Of a DNA stretch of 64,000 nucleotides, positions 30,746 through 40,583 are shown piece by piece. The stretch comes from Candidatus Endolissoclinum faulkneri L2 (GTDB lineage Bacteria; Pseudomonadota; Alphaproteobacteria; Thalassobaculales; Thalassobaculaceae). Location of the stretch: positions 227,015 through 291,014 of the forward strand of contig NC_019566.1 in the NCBI RefSeq assembly GCF_000319385.1, in the 5' to 3' direction. Positions within the stretch are counted from its first letter, which is position 1. The number at the start of each line of letters is the position of its first letter. The translations under genes were made by a program, and so were the position numbers. A model generated the notes under the pieces. It was not told the DNA's origin. It did not search any database and worked only from the letters and a program-made list of their open reading frames with translations.

Positions 30746-31471
30746 AATAATACGAAACTTTAATTTAATTAAAAAAAATTAATTTTAATCCATTTAACGG
30801 TATATAAAATCGTAATGCTTAGCGTTTCTTAAGTATTTTATTGCACTAAAAGGTAAAATATAATTTTTATAATCTTTGCTTGCTAAATGATAGAGGTAAT
30901 AAATGTATATTGTAAGTTATTTTTATGCTTTACTTTCTTGTAATTAGAAATTAATTTTTAGTAAAACTAATGTCAATAATATTATTGAAATGGTATATTA
31001 TTTTTGTAATATTTATTTATAAATTGATTATATCGTTGAATATCCTACTATTTCTAATAGTAAATGATGATACTAGTTATTTACATTAAACTGCTTAAGA
31101 TAATTTTAAATATTTTTAACCAAAGTTGCTCTTCTTCTAGAAAAAGTAAAATTCGTAAAATATTATAATTCCCTGATCTTGAAATTTTCAATTGCTACTG
31201 CATTCTAATTTAATATTTATTGTAAATAAATATTTGAAAATTGTTTCACACATTACTGTTTGTAATTATACTGACAATATAATAGAACATTTTTATTGTT
31301 GTATTTTTAATTTTACCAAAAGTACTTCAATAAAGTAAAATATATTCTATGTTTTGCCTTTAGAGGTAGTAATTTATTAATACGTATAATCGAATAAGAT
31401 TCGCTAACAAGCGGCGTGTATACTTCAATGAATAGATAAATAGTTTCTAAAGAATTTAGAAATTTTCTAAT
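30746..31471 (+). other. AT-rich spacer between carA and carB
   Basis: No gene seen. Rhizobia sometimes carry a small gene between carA and carB; no trace of it is readable. A small CGC/GCG stem near 31405 is the only structure. Confidence 0.6.
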
Positions 31472-34400
31472 ATGCCAAAAAATACAAATATTGCATCGAT
31501 TTTAATTATTGGAGCTGGGCCGATTGTTATTGGTCAAGCTTGCGAGTTTGACTATTCTGGTACTCAAGCTTGTAAAGCACTAAAGAATGAAGGATATCGG
31601 GTAGTATTGGTGAATTCAAACCCAGCTACTATTATGACCGATCCTGGTATAGCTGACTCTACTTACATAGAGCCAATTAATCCAAACGTGGTTGCTAAAG
31701 TAATTGAGCGTGAACGCCCAGATGCTTTGTTACCAACTATGGGCGGTCAAACTGCTTTGAATGTTGCTCGCTCTTTATCTCAGGATGGTATACTGAAGAA
31801 ATTCGGTATTCAACTGATTGGTGCTGACTTAGCAGCTATTGAAAAGGCAGAAAATCGACAGCAATTTTGCGAGGCAATGACTGGAATTGGGTTGGAAACA
31901 CCACGTTCCTCTCTAATAAAAGACTTTGCCGAGGCAGCCGCGGCAATTGAGCATGTAGGGCTACCAGTAATTATTCGGCCATCTTATACGTTAGGTGGAC
32001 AGGGTGGTGGCATTGCTTATAATCTTGAGGAATTTGAGCAAATTGTTCGTAATGGCATTCGTCTATCTCCTATTAACGAAGTGTTGATTGAAGAAAGTGT
32101 ATTGGGCTGGAAAGAGTTTGAGATGGAGGTGGTTCGCGATAAAGCAGATAATTGCATGATTATATGCTCTATCGAAAACGTTGACCCAATGGGAGTGCAT
32201 ACAGGCGATAGTATCACTGTTGCTCCGGCATTAACGCTAAGTGATAAGGAATATCAGCGTATGCGTAATGCTTCTATTGCTGTTCTACGCTGTATAGGGG
32301 TAGATACTGGCGGTTCAAATGTACAATTTGCCGTTGATCCAGTAACAGGTCGTCAAGTTGTCATTGAAATGAATCCACGTGTATCGCGTTCGTCAGCTTT
32401 AGCTTCAAAAGCTACCGGCTTTCCTATTGCTAAAATAGCTGCTAAGCTTGCTGTTGGCTATACTCTGGATGAACTAAGTAATGATATTATTGGGAATATT
32501 CCAGCTAGTTTTGAGCCAACTGTTGACTATGTTGTTACTAAGATTCCACGTTTTACTTTTGAAAAGTTTCCAGGTAGCGATTCTAATTTGACAACTTCTA
32601 TGAAGTCGGTAGGAGAAGTTGTTGCTATAGGGCGAACTTTTCAAGAAAGTTTGCAAAAGGCTTTACGTAGCTTGGATACAGGTCTTAGTGGTCTTGAACC
32701 GATAGAGCTGAAGGGAGTTTCAGGAGAAAAAGTTGATTCTCAAGCCATTACTTCTGAATTGTCTCGAGCGACAGCTGATCGGCTTTTGAATGTAGCCCAA
32801 GCATTACGCGTTGGAGTATCAGTAGATGAAGTACATCGAGCTTGTTGCATCGACCCATGGTTTTTAGACAGGATTGCTGAAATAATTGCTGCTGAACGTG
32901 CAATTGAAAGTGAAGGATTACCTTCCGACGCTGCTGGCTGGCAAAAAATCAAATCAATGGGTTTTTCTGACGCAAGGATTGGTCAGATTTCTGGGCACGA
33001 AGAGGATGTGATCTCTGCTAGGCGCCGTAGCTTTGGTGTGCATCCAGTTTTTAAAAGGATTGATACTTGTTCAGCCGAAATTTCATCGTATACTCCATAC
33101 TTGTATTCTACTTATGAAATTAATACTGGCTTTGATGCTTCAAATAATGAAGCAAACCCGAGTTGTTCTAAGAAAATTATTATTCTTGGTGGCGGCCCCA
33201 ATAGGATAGGTCAGGGTATTGAGTTTGACTATTGCTGCGTTCATGCTGCTTATGCCTTGTCAGAAGCTGGATTTGAAACTATAATGGTAAATTGCAATCC
33301 TGAAACAGTTTCTACTGATTATGATACTTCTGATCGACTGTATTTCGAACCCTTAACGGCGGAGGATGTGATCGAGCTGGTTAATGTTGAGCAGTCCAAT
33401 GGAAAAGTTATTGGCTGTGTTGTTCAGTTTGGTGGTCAGACTCCTTTGAAGCTAGCCGCTGCATTGGAAAAGGCTCAGATACCGATTTTAGGTACATCAC
33501 CAGACGCGATTGATTTGGCTGAAGATCGTGATCGTTTTCAGAAACTACTACGTCGATTGGATTTACGGCATCCAGCTAACGGGATTGCTACTTCTACGGA
33601 ACAAGCAGAGAAGATTGCTGATCAGATTGGTTATAGATTAGTCATTCGACCATCCTATGTGCTGGGCGGTAGAGCTATGGAGATTGTGCATGAGGCAGAA
33701 GGTTTACGTCGTTACATGACTAAGGCTGTATTGGCATCAGGTAATAATCCGGTGCTAATCGATAGTTTTTTGCGTAACGCTACTGAAATCGACGTTGACG
33801 CTGTTGCTGATGGCACTGACGTTTTTATAGCTGGCGTCATGGAGCATATTGAGGAAGCCGGAATTCATTCAGGAGATAGTGCATGCTCTTTACCGCCTGT
33901 CTCTCTGAGAGAGAGTGTAATTAAAGAAGTCAAGCGTCAGGCTACTATCCTGGCTAAGGGGTTAAATGTTGTTGGCTTGATGAATGTGCAGCTTGCTGTG
34001 CGTGAAGAAGAGGTGTTTATCTTGGAGGTAAACCCTCGTGCTTCACGAACTGTGCCATTCGTTGCTAAGGCTACTGGTGTACCAATAGCTAAAATAGCTA
34101 GTCGAGTAATGGCTGGTGAAAAGTTAAGCGCTTTTACTTTACCGACTAAGGATCACAAACACGTAGCTGTAAAAGAAGCAGTATTCCCTTTCTCACGTTT
34201 TCCAGATACTGACATTATTCTTGGGCCAGAAATGAAATCAACCGGTGAAGTTATGGGTATTGATAATAGTTTTGATCGTGCTTTTGCTAAGTCGCAACTA
34301 GCCGCTGGCATTATTTTGCCATCCACCGGAACGGTATTTGTTTCTGTAAAAGATTCTGATAAAACGGCAATTTTACAAATATCTACTTCTCTAAAGGATC

Positions 34401-34729
34401 TTGGTTTTACTATTATAGCAACCACAGGCACAGCCTACGCTCTAAAAAATGCTGGCATTGATAGTTATTGCGTAAGGAAAGTCCTAGAAGGAAGACCACA
34501 TATTGTGGATAAAATGCTTTCTGGTCATGTGGATTTAGTGATAAATACTACCGAAGGTGCACAGGCAATCCGTGATAGTTTTAGCTTGCGTCATACTGCT
34601 CTAACGTACAATATTCCATATTATACAACTGTGGAAGGTGCGAGTGCTGCTGTTCGTGCAATAACTGCAATGCGAGAGGGGAATCTTGAGGTAAACCCGA
34701 TTCAAAATTATCTCACCAGATCTTTCTAA
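31472..34729 (+). CDS. carB: Carbamoyl phosphate synthase large subunit
   Basis: Makes carbamoyl phosphate from bicarbonate, ammonia and 2 ATP. 1085 residues, close to E. coli (1073) and shorter than the roughly 1160 common in rhizobia. Two homologous ATP-grasp halves: first with [17 protein letters not shown] and [24 protein letters not shown], second with [37 protein letters not shown] and [19 protein letters not shown]. The C-terminal allosteric MGS-like domain (from about residue 950) is present. Start at [10 protein letters not shown]; the upstream region shows only a weak ribosome-binding site. No damage seen. Confidence 0.98.
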   Translation: MPKNTNIASILIIGAGPIVIGQACEFDYSGTQACKALKNEGYRVVLVNSNPATIMTDPGIADSTYIEPINPNVVAKVIERERPDALLPTMGGQTALNVARSLSQDGILKKFGIQLIGADLAAIEKAENRQQFCEAMTGIGLETPRSSLIKDFAEAAAAIEHVGLPVIIRPSYTLGGQGGGIAYNLEEFEQIVRNGIRLSPINEVLIEESVLGWKEFEMEVVRDKADNCMIICSIENVDPMGVHTGDSITVAPALTLSDKEYQRMRNASIAVLRCIGVDTGGSNVQFAVDPVTGRQVVIEMNPRVSRSSALASKATGFPIAKIAAKLAVGYTLDELSNDIIGNIPASFEPTVDYVVTKIPRFTFEKFPGSDSNLTTSMKSVGEVVAIGRTFQESLQKALRSLDTGLSGLEPIELKGVSGEKVDSQAITSELSRATADRLLNVAQALRVGVSVDEVHRACCIDPWFLDRIAEIIAAERAIESEGLPSDAAGWQKIKSMGFSDARIGQISGHEEDVISARRRSFGVHPVFKRIDTCSAEISSYTPYLYSTYEINTGFDASNNEANPSCSKKIIILGGGPNRIGQGIEFDYCCVHAAYALSEAGFETIMVNCNPETVSTDYDTSDRLYFEPLTAEDVIELVNVEQSNGKVIGCVVQFGGQTPLKLAAALEKAQIPILGTSPDAIDLAEDRDRFQKLLRRLDLRHPANGIATSTEQAEKIADQIGYRLVIRPSYVLGGRAMEIVHEAEGLRRYMTKAVLASGNNPVLIDSFLRNATEIDVDAVADGTDVFIAGVMEHIEEAGIHSGDSACSLPPVSLRESVIKEVKRQATILAKGLNVVGLMNVQLAVREEEVFILEVNPRASRTVPFVAKATGVPIAKIASRVMAGEKLSAFTLPTKDHKHVAVKEAVFPFSRFPDTDIILGPEMKSTGEVMGIDNSFDRAFAKSQLAAGIILPSTGTVFVSVKDSDKTAILQISTSLKDLGFTIIATTGTAYALKNAGIDSYCVRKVLEGRPHIVDKMLSGHVDLVINTTEGAQAIRDSFSLRHTALTYNIPYYTTVEGASAAVRAITAMREGNLEVNPIQNYLTRSF

Positions 34730-34815
34730 TCATCTCGCGAAGAGAGATTATAATAACATAATCGTGTTTTTAATTTTCTTAAGCTTTGCTTGTGTAAGGA
34801 GTAATAAAGCTAGTT

Positions 34816-34821
34816 TATAAT
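34816..34821 (+). promoter_or_regulatory. Possible greA -10 box (TATAAT)
   Basis: A perfect TATAAT 15 bases before the greA ATG, in the carB-greA gap. No clear -35 at proper distance, so weak; if used, the greA leader would be only a few bases long. Confidence 0.3.
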
Positions 34822-34835
34822 AGGTCGATAAGTCA

Positions 34836-35309
34836 ATGGAAAAGGTGCCGATAACCTCAGAAGGTTATGTTCGTCTGAGAAATGAATTAAAAAACTTAAA
34901 GTTTGTGGAACGTCCTGCGGTAGTTAAGGCGATCGCTGAAGCTAGAGAGCATGGTGATTTATCTGAAAATGCTGAATACTGCGCTGCAAGAGATCGTCAA
35001 AGCTTCATAGAAGGTCGTCTTGCCGAACTTGAAGATATAGTTAGTCGTTGTGAGGTGATCGATACGAAGAAGTTAAAAGGTGAAACTGTTACTTTCGGAG
35101 TAACTGTTGAGATCGTTGATGAAGAGACAGAAGAACTGACTAGCTACACGATTGTTGGTCCATATGAAGTCGATATTTCTCGAAGTTTTATATCTACTGC
35201 TTCTCCCATTGCTCGCGCTTTGATCGGTAAGCGAGTTGGTGAATCTGTAGAAGTGACAACACCTAATGGCTCAAAGATATTTGACATTATATCTATTTCA
35301 ATTGCTTAG
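34836..35309 (+). CDS. greA: Transcription elongation factor GreA
   Basis: Rescues backtracked RNA polymerase by stimulating transcript cleavage. 157 residues, normal. The N-terminal coiled coil has the conserved acidic tip in AREHGDLSENAEYCAARDRQ; the C-terminal FKBP-like domain follows, with LIGKRVGESVEVTTPNG. carA-carB-greA is the standard rhizobial order. A perfect 12-bp hairpin begins on the last base of the stop codon. Confidence 0.97.
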   Translation: MEKVPITSEGYVRLRNELKNLKFVERPAVVKAIAEAREHGDLSENAEYCAARDRQSFIEGRLAELEDIVSRCEVIDTKKLKGETVTFGVTVEIVDEETEELTSYTIVGPYEVDISRSFISTASPIARALIGKRVGESVEVTTPNGSKIFDIISISIA

Positions 35310-35337
35310 AATTACCTAATTAAGGATTAGGTAATTC
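35309..35337 (+). terminator. Hairpin at the greA stop codon
   Basis: GAATTACCTAAT and ATTAGGTAATTC form a perfect 12-bp stem around TAAGG, starting at the last base of the greA stop. It is AT-rich and followed only by TCTTAAT, so it is a weak intrinsic terminator or a 3'-end stabiliser; the position is convincing. Confidence 0.55.
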
Positions 35338-38300
35338 TCTTAATGCATGTTTAATTATCGGTTTGATGTTTTTACTTTTTATTACCTTATAATTTTTATA
35401 AGTATATTGTAATCTATTACCGAAGGCGTTTTATATATCTATATATTTTATTCTATAATAACAGGTTAGATATTATTTGTTAAATAAGCAAATATTTAAT
35501 CGATAGCAAGTAAAAAATTATACTATATTAAGTATAGGCTATAAAAGATGCAGTATTTACTTGTTTTTGTTCTATTAAAACAATAAAAATATTACTTTTT
35601 AAGATAATTAATATGCAATTAATTAGCTATCTATTTTAACTAAATTTCCCATTAATTAGTTTTTGTTATTATTTAATTGGATAAAAGATTATTTGTAATG
35701 TTTGAATTAATATTAATTGTTTGCATTATTTTAGTGTTTGTTTTGTTAACTTGCTCTATTGCTAGAGTGATGAAGTAGTTAAATTATTCATGACATTGTC
35801 TTTGACATAGAATAATTGCAGATATTCGTTATAAACTACTTACTTATTCTGTTAATAGTGTCTTTATTCCATTTTCTTTATTCATCTTATTATTAATAAA
35901 TATTAGGTACTTGTTATTTGTCACATTAGATGCTAATATAATGAAAAAATTAAGCATACAATCTACCCTGATTAAATAATATTCATTTTATTTCAATAGA
36001 AAAATAAGTATTCTTTAGTGTTTAAAGTAGAATTAACAAAGATAATCTAGCGACTAACGCTGTTGATTTATATATCATTTACAAAAATGACCTAAAGACA
36101 GAAAAAAACTTTTTAATTTATTATAAAATATAAATGCAATTTTAAATTTTTATACGCTTTTGCTATTTAGTTTTATTGTTAGAGCAAAATTATATATTAT
36201 ATAATTTTGCTCTATGGATAGAATATTATTGTTATAAGCGTAGAGAAGAAATATTTATGCAAATTATACCATATTCCTTGAATGATTATTGTTGACTTAT
36301 TGTTATTTTAATTGGTTGGAATTTTTTTTTAAAAGTTTTTTTGCTAATAAAGAATTTTTTATGCTAAAAATTTATTAGTTGATAATATTTATGTTTGCTG
36401 CAGCAAAGTAAAATTAATCCTTCATTAATTATGAAAGACCAATATTAGTAATTTTGCTTGCTACAATTAATAATGTTTTTTTAGTTACAGTATTAATGTA
36501 CTATTACCCACCTATGAATTTTTCTCATGCTTTATCAAACCATACACGAGAATACGAATGAATAATAAAGAATCATTTACTTTTGGCCAGCTAAGTTAGC
36601 TAGAATGTTTGTGGAGAGAAGTGAAGTTATTAAAGTTAGTCGAACTTACATTTTAAATTAATTATACACTAGCTATTAATCTTTAAATAAAAAATGATAA
36701 ACTTAGATATTCTAAGTAAAGCAAAACTTTTATTGTTACTGTTACATTTAAAAAAAATAGCCTGAAAGATTGTTAATAAACTCTTAGAAATACAAAGCAT
36801 CGTACAAATAATATTCAAAAATTAAGTACTGATACTGATCTTTAGATCTACCTGTTAAGGAATATATTTTTTCAAGTAAAGAAGAGAAATAACAAACATA
36901 TCTTATGTTATTAATTGAATCTAACTAAAAAATTTTTTTCGCTAAAATCTACTAATACTATAAATAATTTTTATTTTATTCAATTTTTGAATTGAATTTT
37001 CCCAATACAGCACTTATTAGCCATTAATTTAAAATATTTCCGTGTTAATACCTGTATACATGCTCCTATATACATAGACATTATTAGTATTTTCTTCAAA
37101 TGAAAGAAAAGTCTATTTAAACTACTTTGCAAACTCCATAATACATGGAGTTATATACCTTAATTTTATAATTAGCAATCTTACTATCTATTTTAAACAT
37201 CATCAATAACAGTTTGTATTTTGTTGTGAACGTGCAATTTAGGATTTATTTTAAATTAGTATTAATAGTATTCATTCGCGTTATTACAATAATTTATTGA
37301 AATCAATCTATAATTTGCTCTATTAAGATTTTAAAACTTATTAATTTATAGCACTATTTTTTATACAAGCATTGGATTTAAAAAATAATTAAGTTTTTTA
37401 ATAAAAATTAATGTAGTTATATTATTCACCGAAAAATCTAGTGAATAATAAATACTGCGATTGGTACCGTTTATAAGTTATTATAAGTTAACTTTTACTT
37501 ACCACAATTTTTAATTGTGGATGTATGTGATTTTGTGTTAATAATTTACTAGTTAAGTAAAGATCTACTTTATTGTAGATTAAATTCTATATTTATCTTA
37601 AAAATTGCTTTAGTAAGTATTATCCAGTTAGTCAATTTTTTTCGATAAAAATATTAAATCAGAAGACAGATCACATGTGATTGATAGTTAACATCAGCGA
37701 TAAAAAGAAATTGGCTTAATTGTTATATTTTTATTAAGTAGTTTGCTTACGCTGAATATCGCAAAATAATACAATTTTTAAGATGAAGCTGTTAACACAG
37801 AAAAGCATGAATAAAAGAATAAACTAGGTTAAATTTATAAAAATACAAAAAATTTTTTATTATTTAATTTTGCTCTAATGCTAGATTCGTTTGTTTAAAT
37901 GATTAGTGTAGAAAATAATTTATATTTTATAATATTGCATCTGCGATGAATTCGATAAGCCATATTTTTTATATGCTCGTAATAAATGTAAAATTTATTG
38001 ATTAAATGAATAAATAAATAGAAGTATCCTAGCATTTATTTAAATAGCAGCTTTTTTAAGCATCGCGATTGATAGGGTTATTTTTTAATAAGGTAAGGCT
38101 ATTGCTTTTATTTTTACCTAATAAATAATATGCTCATAAATAATAATACCTTATTATAACCATTATTATTAGCTACAATCAATCATATATAATTGTATAA
38201 TTTTTGTTAGTTGAACAGAGATTAGAAAAACTAATTTAAGCAAGTAAATAAAAGAATTTAATTAAAACTCGCCATATCTTTTAATTACAGTGCATTTCGC

Positions 38301-38421
38301 AAATAATATCAAACATTAGCATTCAACTTAAAATTAAACGCCATTAACTTAAAAAGTTAAGTCAAAAACGATATAGTTAGTTATATATTTGATGTAGATT
38401 TCTATTATATAATCTACTTAT
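35310..38421 (+). other. 3.1-kb gene desert between greA and the atp block
   Basis: The longest empty stretch in the window. Very AT-rich with many short homopolymers. No recognisable gene, RNA or pseudogene. One 26-codon hydrophobic frame (35698-35778) and a 10-bp tandem repeat (TTATAAGTTA, about 37470-37490) were noticed. rnhB and other common rhizobial neighbours of atpF are not seen. Confidence 0.6.
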
Positions 38422-38901
38422 TTAAAATCTAACTAAAATTTCATCTATGGTTTCAGAGAAAAGCTTTTTATGAGTAGTATTATTAATGTTTTCTGCAATT
38501 AACACTGTTGTAGCAGAAATTGTAAGATCGGTCATTTGAGATTGAACTTCTTGAAAAGCTTTAATTTCATCTATCTTAACCATTTTCATAGCAAAATTTT
38601 CTTGATTAGTTATGTAGCTAGCCAAGCTTATCTCAGCATCGGTTTGCATTTTTATAGCTTGAGATTTAGCTTGATTTATAATGATTTCACCTTCATGGAG
38701 TGCGTTTCTCTGATGACGTCTGCAACTATCATTAATAGTTTGAGCATTTTTGCGCAGTACTTTAGCCTCCTCAAGAGAGGAATAAATTTTTTTACTTCTT
38801 GCATCAAGAATACCCACAATGAAAGGCCAAGCCTTCCAATAAGCAATCACTAAAAATATAGCAAAGGCAATTGCAACCCAAAATGTCGGATCAAGTAACA
38901 T
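38422..38901 (-). CDS. atpF: ATP synthase Fo subunit b
   Basis: Peripheral stalk subunit linking Fo to F1. 159 residues. One N-terminal transmembrane helix (FWVAIAFAIFLVIAYWKAW, about residues 7-26), then a long hydrophilic helix with EEAKVLRKNAQTINDSCRRHQ, typical of the alphaproteobacterial b. Its ATG overlaps the 3' end of the b' gene by 11 bases, so translation is coupled. Last gene of the Fo block; no rnhB follows. Confidence 0.93.
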   Translation of the reverse strand: MLLDPTFWVAIAFAIFLVIAYWKAWPFIVGILDARSKKIYSSLEEAKVLRKNAQTINDSCRRHQRNALHEGEIIINQAKSQAIKMQTDAEISLASYITNQENFAMKMVKIDEIKAFQEVQSQMTDLTISATTVLIAENINNTTHKKLFSETIDEILVRF

Positions 38902-39505
38902 TTTGGGTATTTTCGCGCGTTACGGCCATTACAGCTTTTGCAACTTTGCCCTTACTTATCGATACACCGATCAATTTTTTTGTCGCATCAGCAGCAGCTT
39001 CACAAGCTACGGAGTCTAAACTCTTAAGGGCTTTAGTTCGTTGTTCGATAATAATAGCTGCGGCTGATTTAATTCTTTCTGATGACTTTAGTGTTTTTTT
39101 AGCATAAGCCCGCTGATTATCAATTTGGTTAATTGAGTTACAAATTATCTCATTAGCTTGCGATCTGGATTCACCTAGAAATGTCTCGTATCTAATTTTC
39201 ATTTCATCAGCTTCTTCTCGTAGTCTATTGGCAATATTTATATCATTTTCAATTCGCTTTTGCCGTTCTCTGAGAATAAAACCTATTCGCGGAATAACTT
39301 TTGTTGACATAATAAAATAAAACAGCAAAAAACTTACAATCAACCAGAAAATTTGACTTGAGTATGTATCTGTATCAAATTGTGGCAAACCACTGCTATT
39401 ATATTGTTTGTCTGAGTTTGCCCAAGCTGGTAGTTTGTACGTAATAGCTGATAAAAGAATCAGGTATAGATTACGGAAACAGTAGATTGCTTTGCTGAGA
39501 ATCAT
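38891..39505 (-). CDS. atpG: ATP synthase Fo subunit b' (second b-type subunit)
   Basis: Alphaproteobacteria and chloroplasts build the peripheral stalk from a b/b' heterodimer. 204 residues. An N-terminal extension with a hydrophobic stretch ending in PAWANS precedes the core segment PQFDTDTYSSQIFWLIV; the transmembrane helix is about residues 51-68, then VIPRIGFILRERQKRIENDI and a long charged helix. Ribosome-binding site is weak. Lies 64 bases after atpE. It is also called atpF' or atpX. Confidence 0.92.
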   Translation of the reverse strand: MILSKAIYCFRNLYLILLSAITYKLPAWANSDKQYNSSGLPQFDTDTYSSQIFWLIVSFLLFYFIMSTKVIPRIGFILRERQKRIENDINIANRLREEADEMKIRYETFLGESRSQANEIICNSINQIDNQRAYAKKTLKSSERIKSAAAIIIEQRTKALKSLDSVACEAAADATKKLIGVSISKGKVAKAVMAVTRENTQNVT

Positions 39506-39569
39506 ATTTAAAATATTCTTTCTAGGTTGTATTCAGATAACTCAGGCAATTGCCAAAATAATATATTTT

Positions 39570-39794
39570 TTAAGTGAATAGGATTAAAAAAGCAATTAAC
39601 AGCGCAAACAATGCAACAGCTTCTGTCAGAGCAAATCCTAAAATACCTATGCTAAATACCTCTCCACGAGCTGCTGGGTTGCGGGCTACAGAAGCAATTA
39701 ATGTGGAGAATATATTGCCAATGCCAATACCCACACCCATTAGGGCAACAACAGCAAGACCAGCACCAATCATTTTAGCAGATTCAAGTTCCAT
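39570..39794 (-). CDS. atpE: ATP synthase Fo subunit c
   Basis: Proton-carrying rotor ring subunit. 74 residues, two transmembrane helices with the glycine-rich [10 protein letters not shown] motif in helix 1, the polar loop ARNPAARGE, and the proton-binding glutamate in [13 protein letters not shown] in helix 2. The chemistry is proton-type: no sodium-binding pattern is obvious. AAGGA precedes the ATG. Between atpB and the b' gene as usual. Confidence 0.97.
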   Translation of the reverse strand: MELESAKMIGAGLAVVALMGVGIGIGNIFSTLIASVARNPAARGEVFSIGILGFALTEAVALFALLIAFLILFT

Positions 39795-39857
39795 TAGCCT
39801 ATTCCTTCTCTAAACAGTAATATTATAAGCAATTTTAATATTTTTTGTAGGGGGTAA

Positions 39858-40583
39858 TTAGTGCAAGTAAAGAGCGTCATATAAATAAATGCAGGTAAGG
39901 ATCGTAAACACATAAGCCTGAAGTACTGCCACAAGCACTTCAAAACCAGTTAATGCTACCAAGACGAGTAACGGTGCAGCGCCCGCGACACCAAGAGAGA
40001 CTACAAACCCACCAAATACCTTCATCATTGTATGTCCAGCCATCATATTAGCAAACAATCTTACTGATAGACTTATCGGGCGTGAAAGATACGATAAAAT
40101 TTCAATCGGAATCAGCAAAGGAGCCATATATATAGGCGTTCCTGATGGTAAAAAGAAAGTAAAGAATTTTATACCATGCTTGATAAAAGCAACAACAGTT
40201 ATGCATAAGAAGATTGTTATCGATATAGAGAAGGTCACAATAATTTGACTGGTGAAGGTATAAGAGTAAGGTAATATACCCAATAAGTTACCTGATAGAA
40301 TAAACATAAATAATGAAAAGATCCAAGGGAAGTATGCTCTCCCTTCTCGACCGACATTTTCTGATAACATATTAATGCTAAATTCATAAGCCATCTCTGC
40401 GAGAGATTGAATACGATTAGGGACCATATAATTAGCCTTTATCGATTTCATAAAGAATACGCACGTCAGAATGGTAGCTAGAATCATGAATAGGGCTGAA
40501 TTGTTAAAGGATATATCGATGCCAAATAAATTAAGTTCTGGACCAATCGACTTAATCTGAAACTGTGCAACTGGAGATACCAA
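39858..40583 (-). CDS. atpB: ATP synthase Fo subunit a
   Basis: Stator channel that passes protons to the c ring. 241 residues, normal. About five to six transmembrane helices; the essential arginine is in PISLSVRLFANMMAGHT, and the C-terminal helix contains GFEVLVAVLQAYVFTIL with the conserved glutamate and glutamine. The start is TTG at 40583 with a perfect AAGGAG 6 bases upstream. atpI, which normally comes first in this operon, is not found in the 2.6 kb upstream. Confidence 0.96.
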   Translation of the reverse strand: MVSPVAQFQIKSIGPELNLFGIDISFNNSALFMILATILTCVFFMKSIKANYMVPNRIQSLAEMAYEFSINMLSENVGREGRAYFPWIFSLFMFILSGNLLGILPYSYTFTSQIIVTFSISITIFLCITVVAFIKHGIKFFTFFLPSGTPIYMAPLLIPIEILSYLSRPISLSVRLFANMMAGHTMMKVFGGFVVSLGVAGAAPLLVLVALTGFEVLVAVLQAYVFTILTCIYLYDALYLH

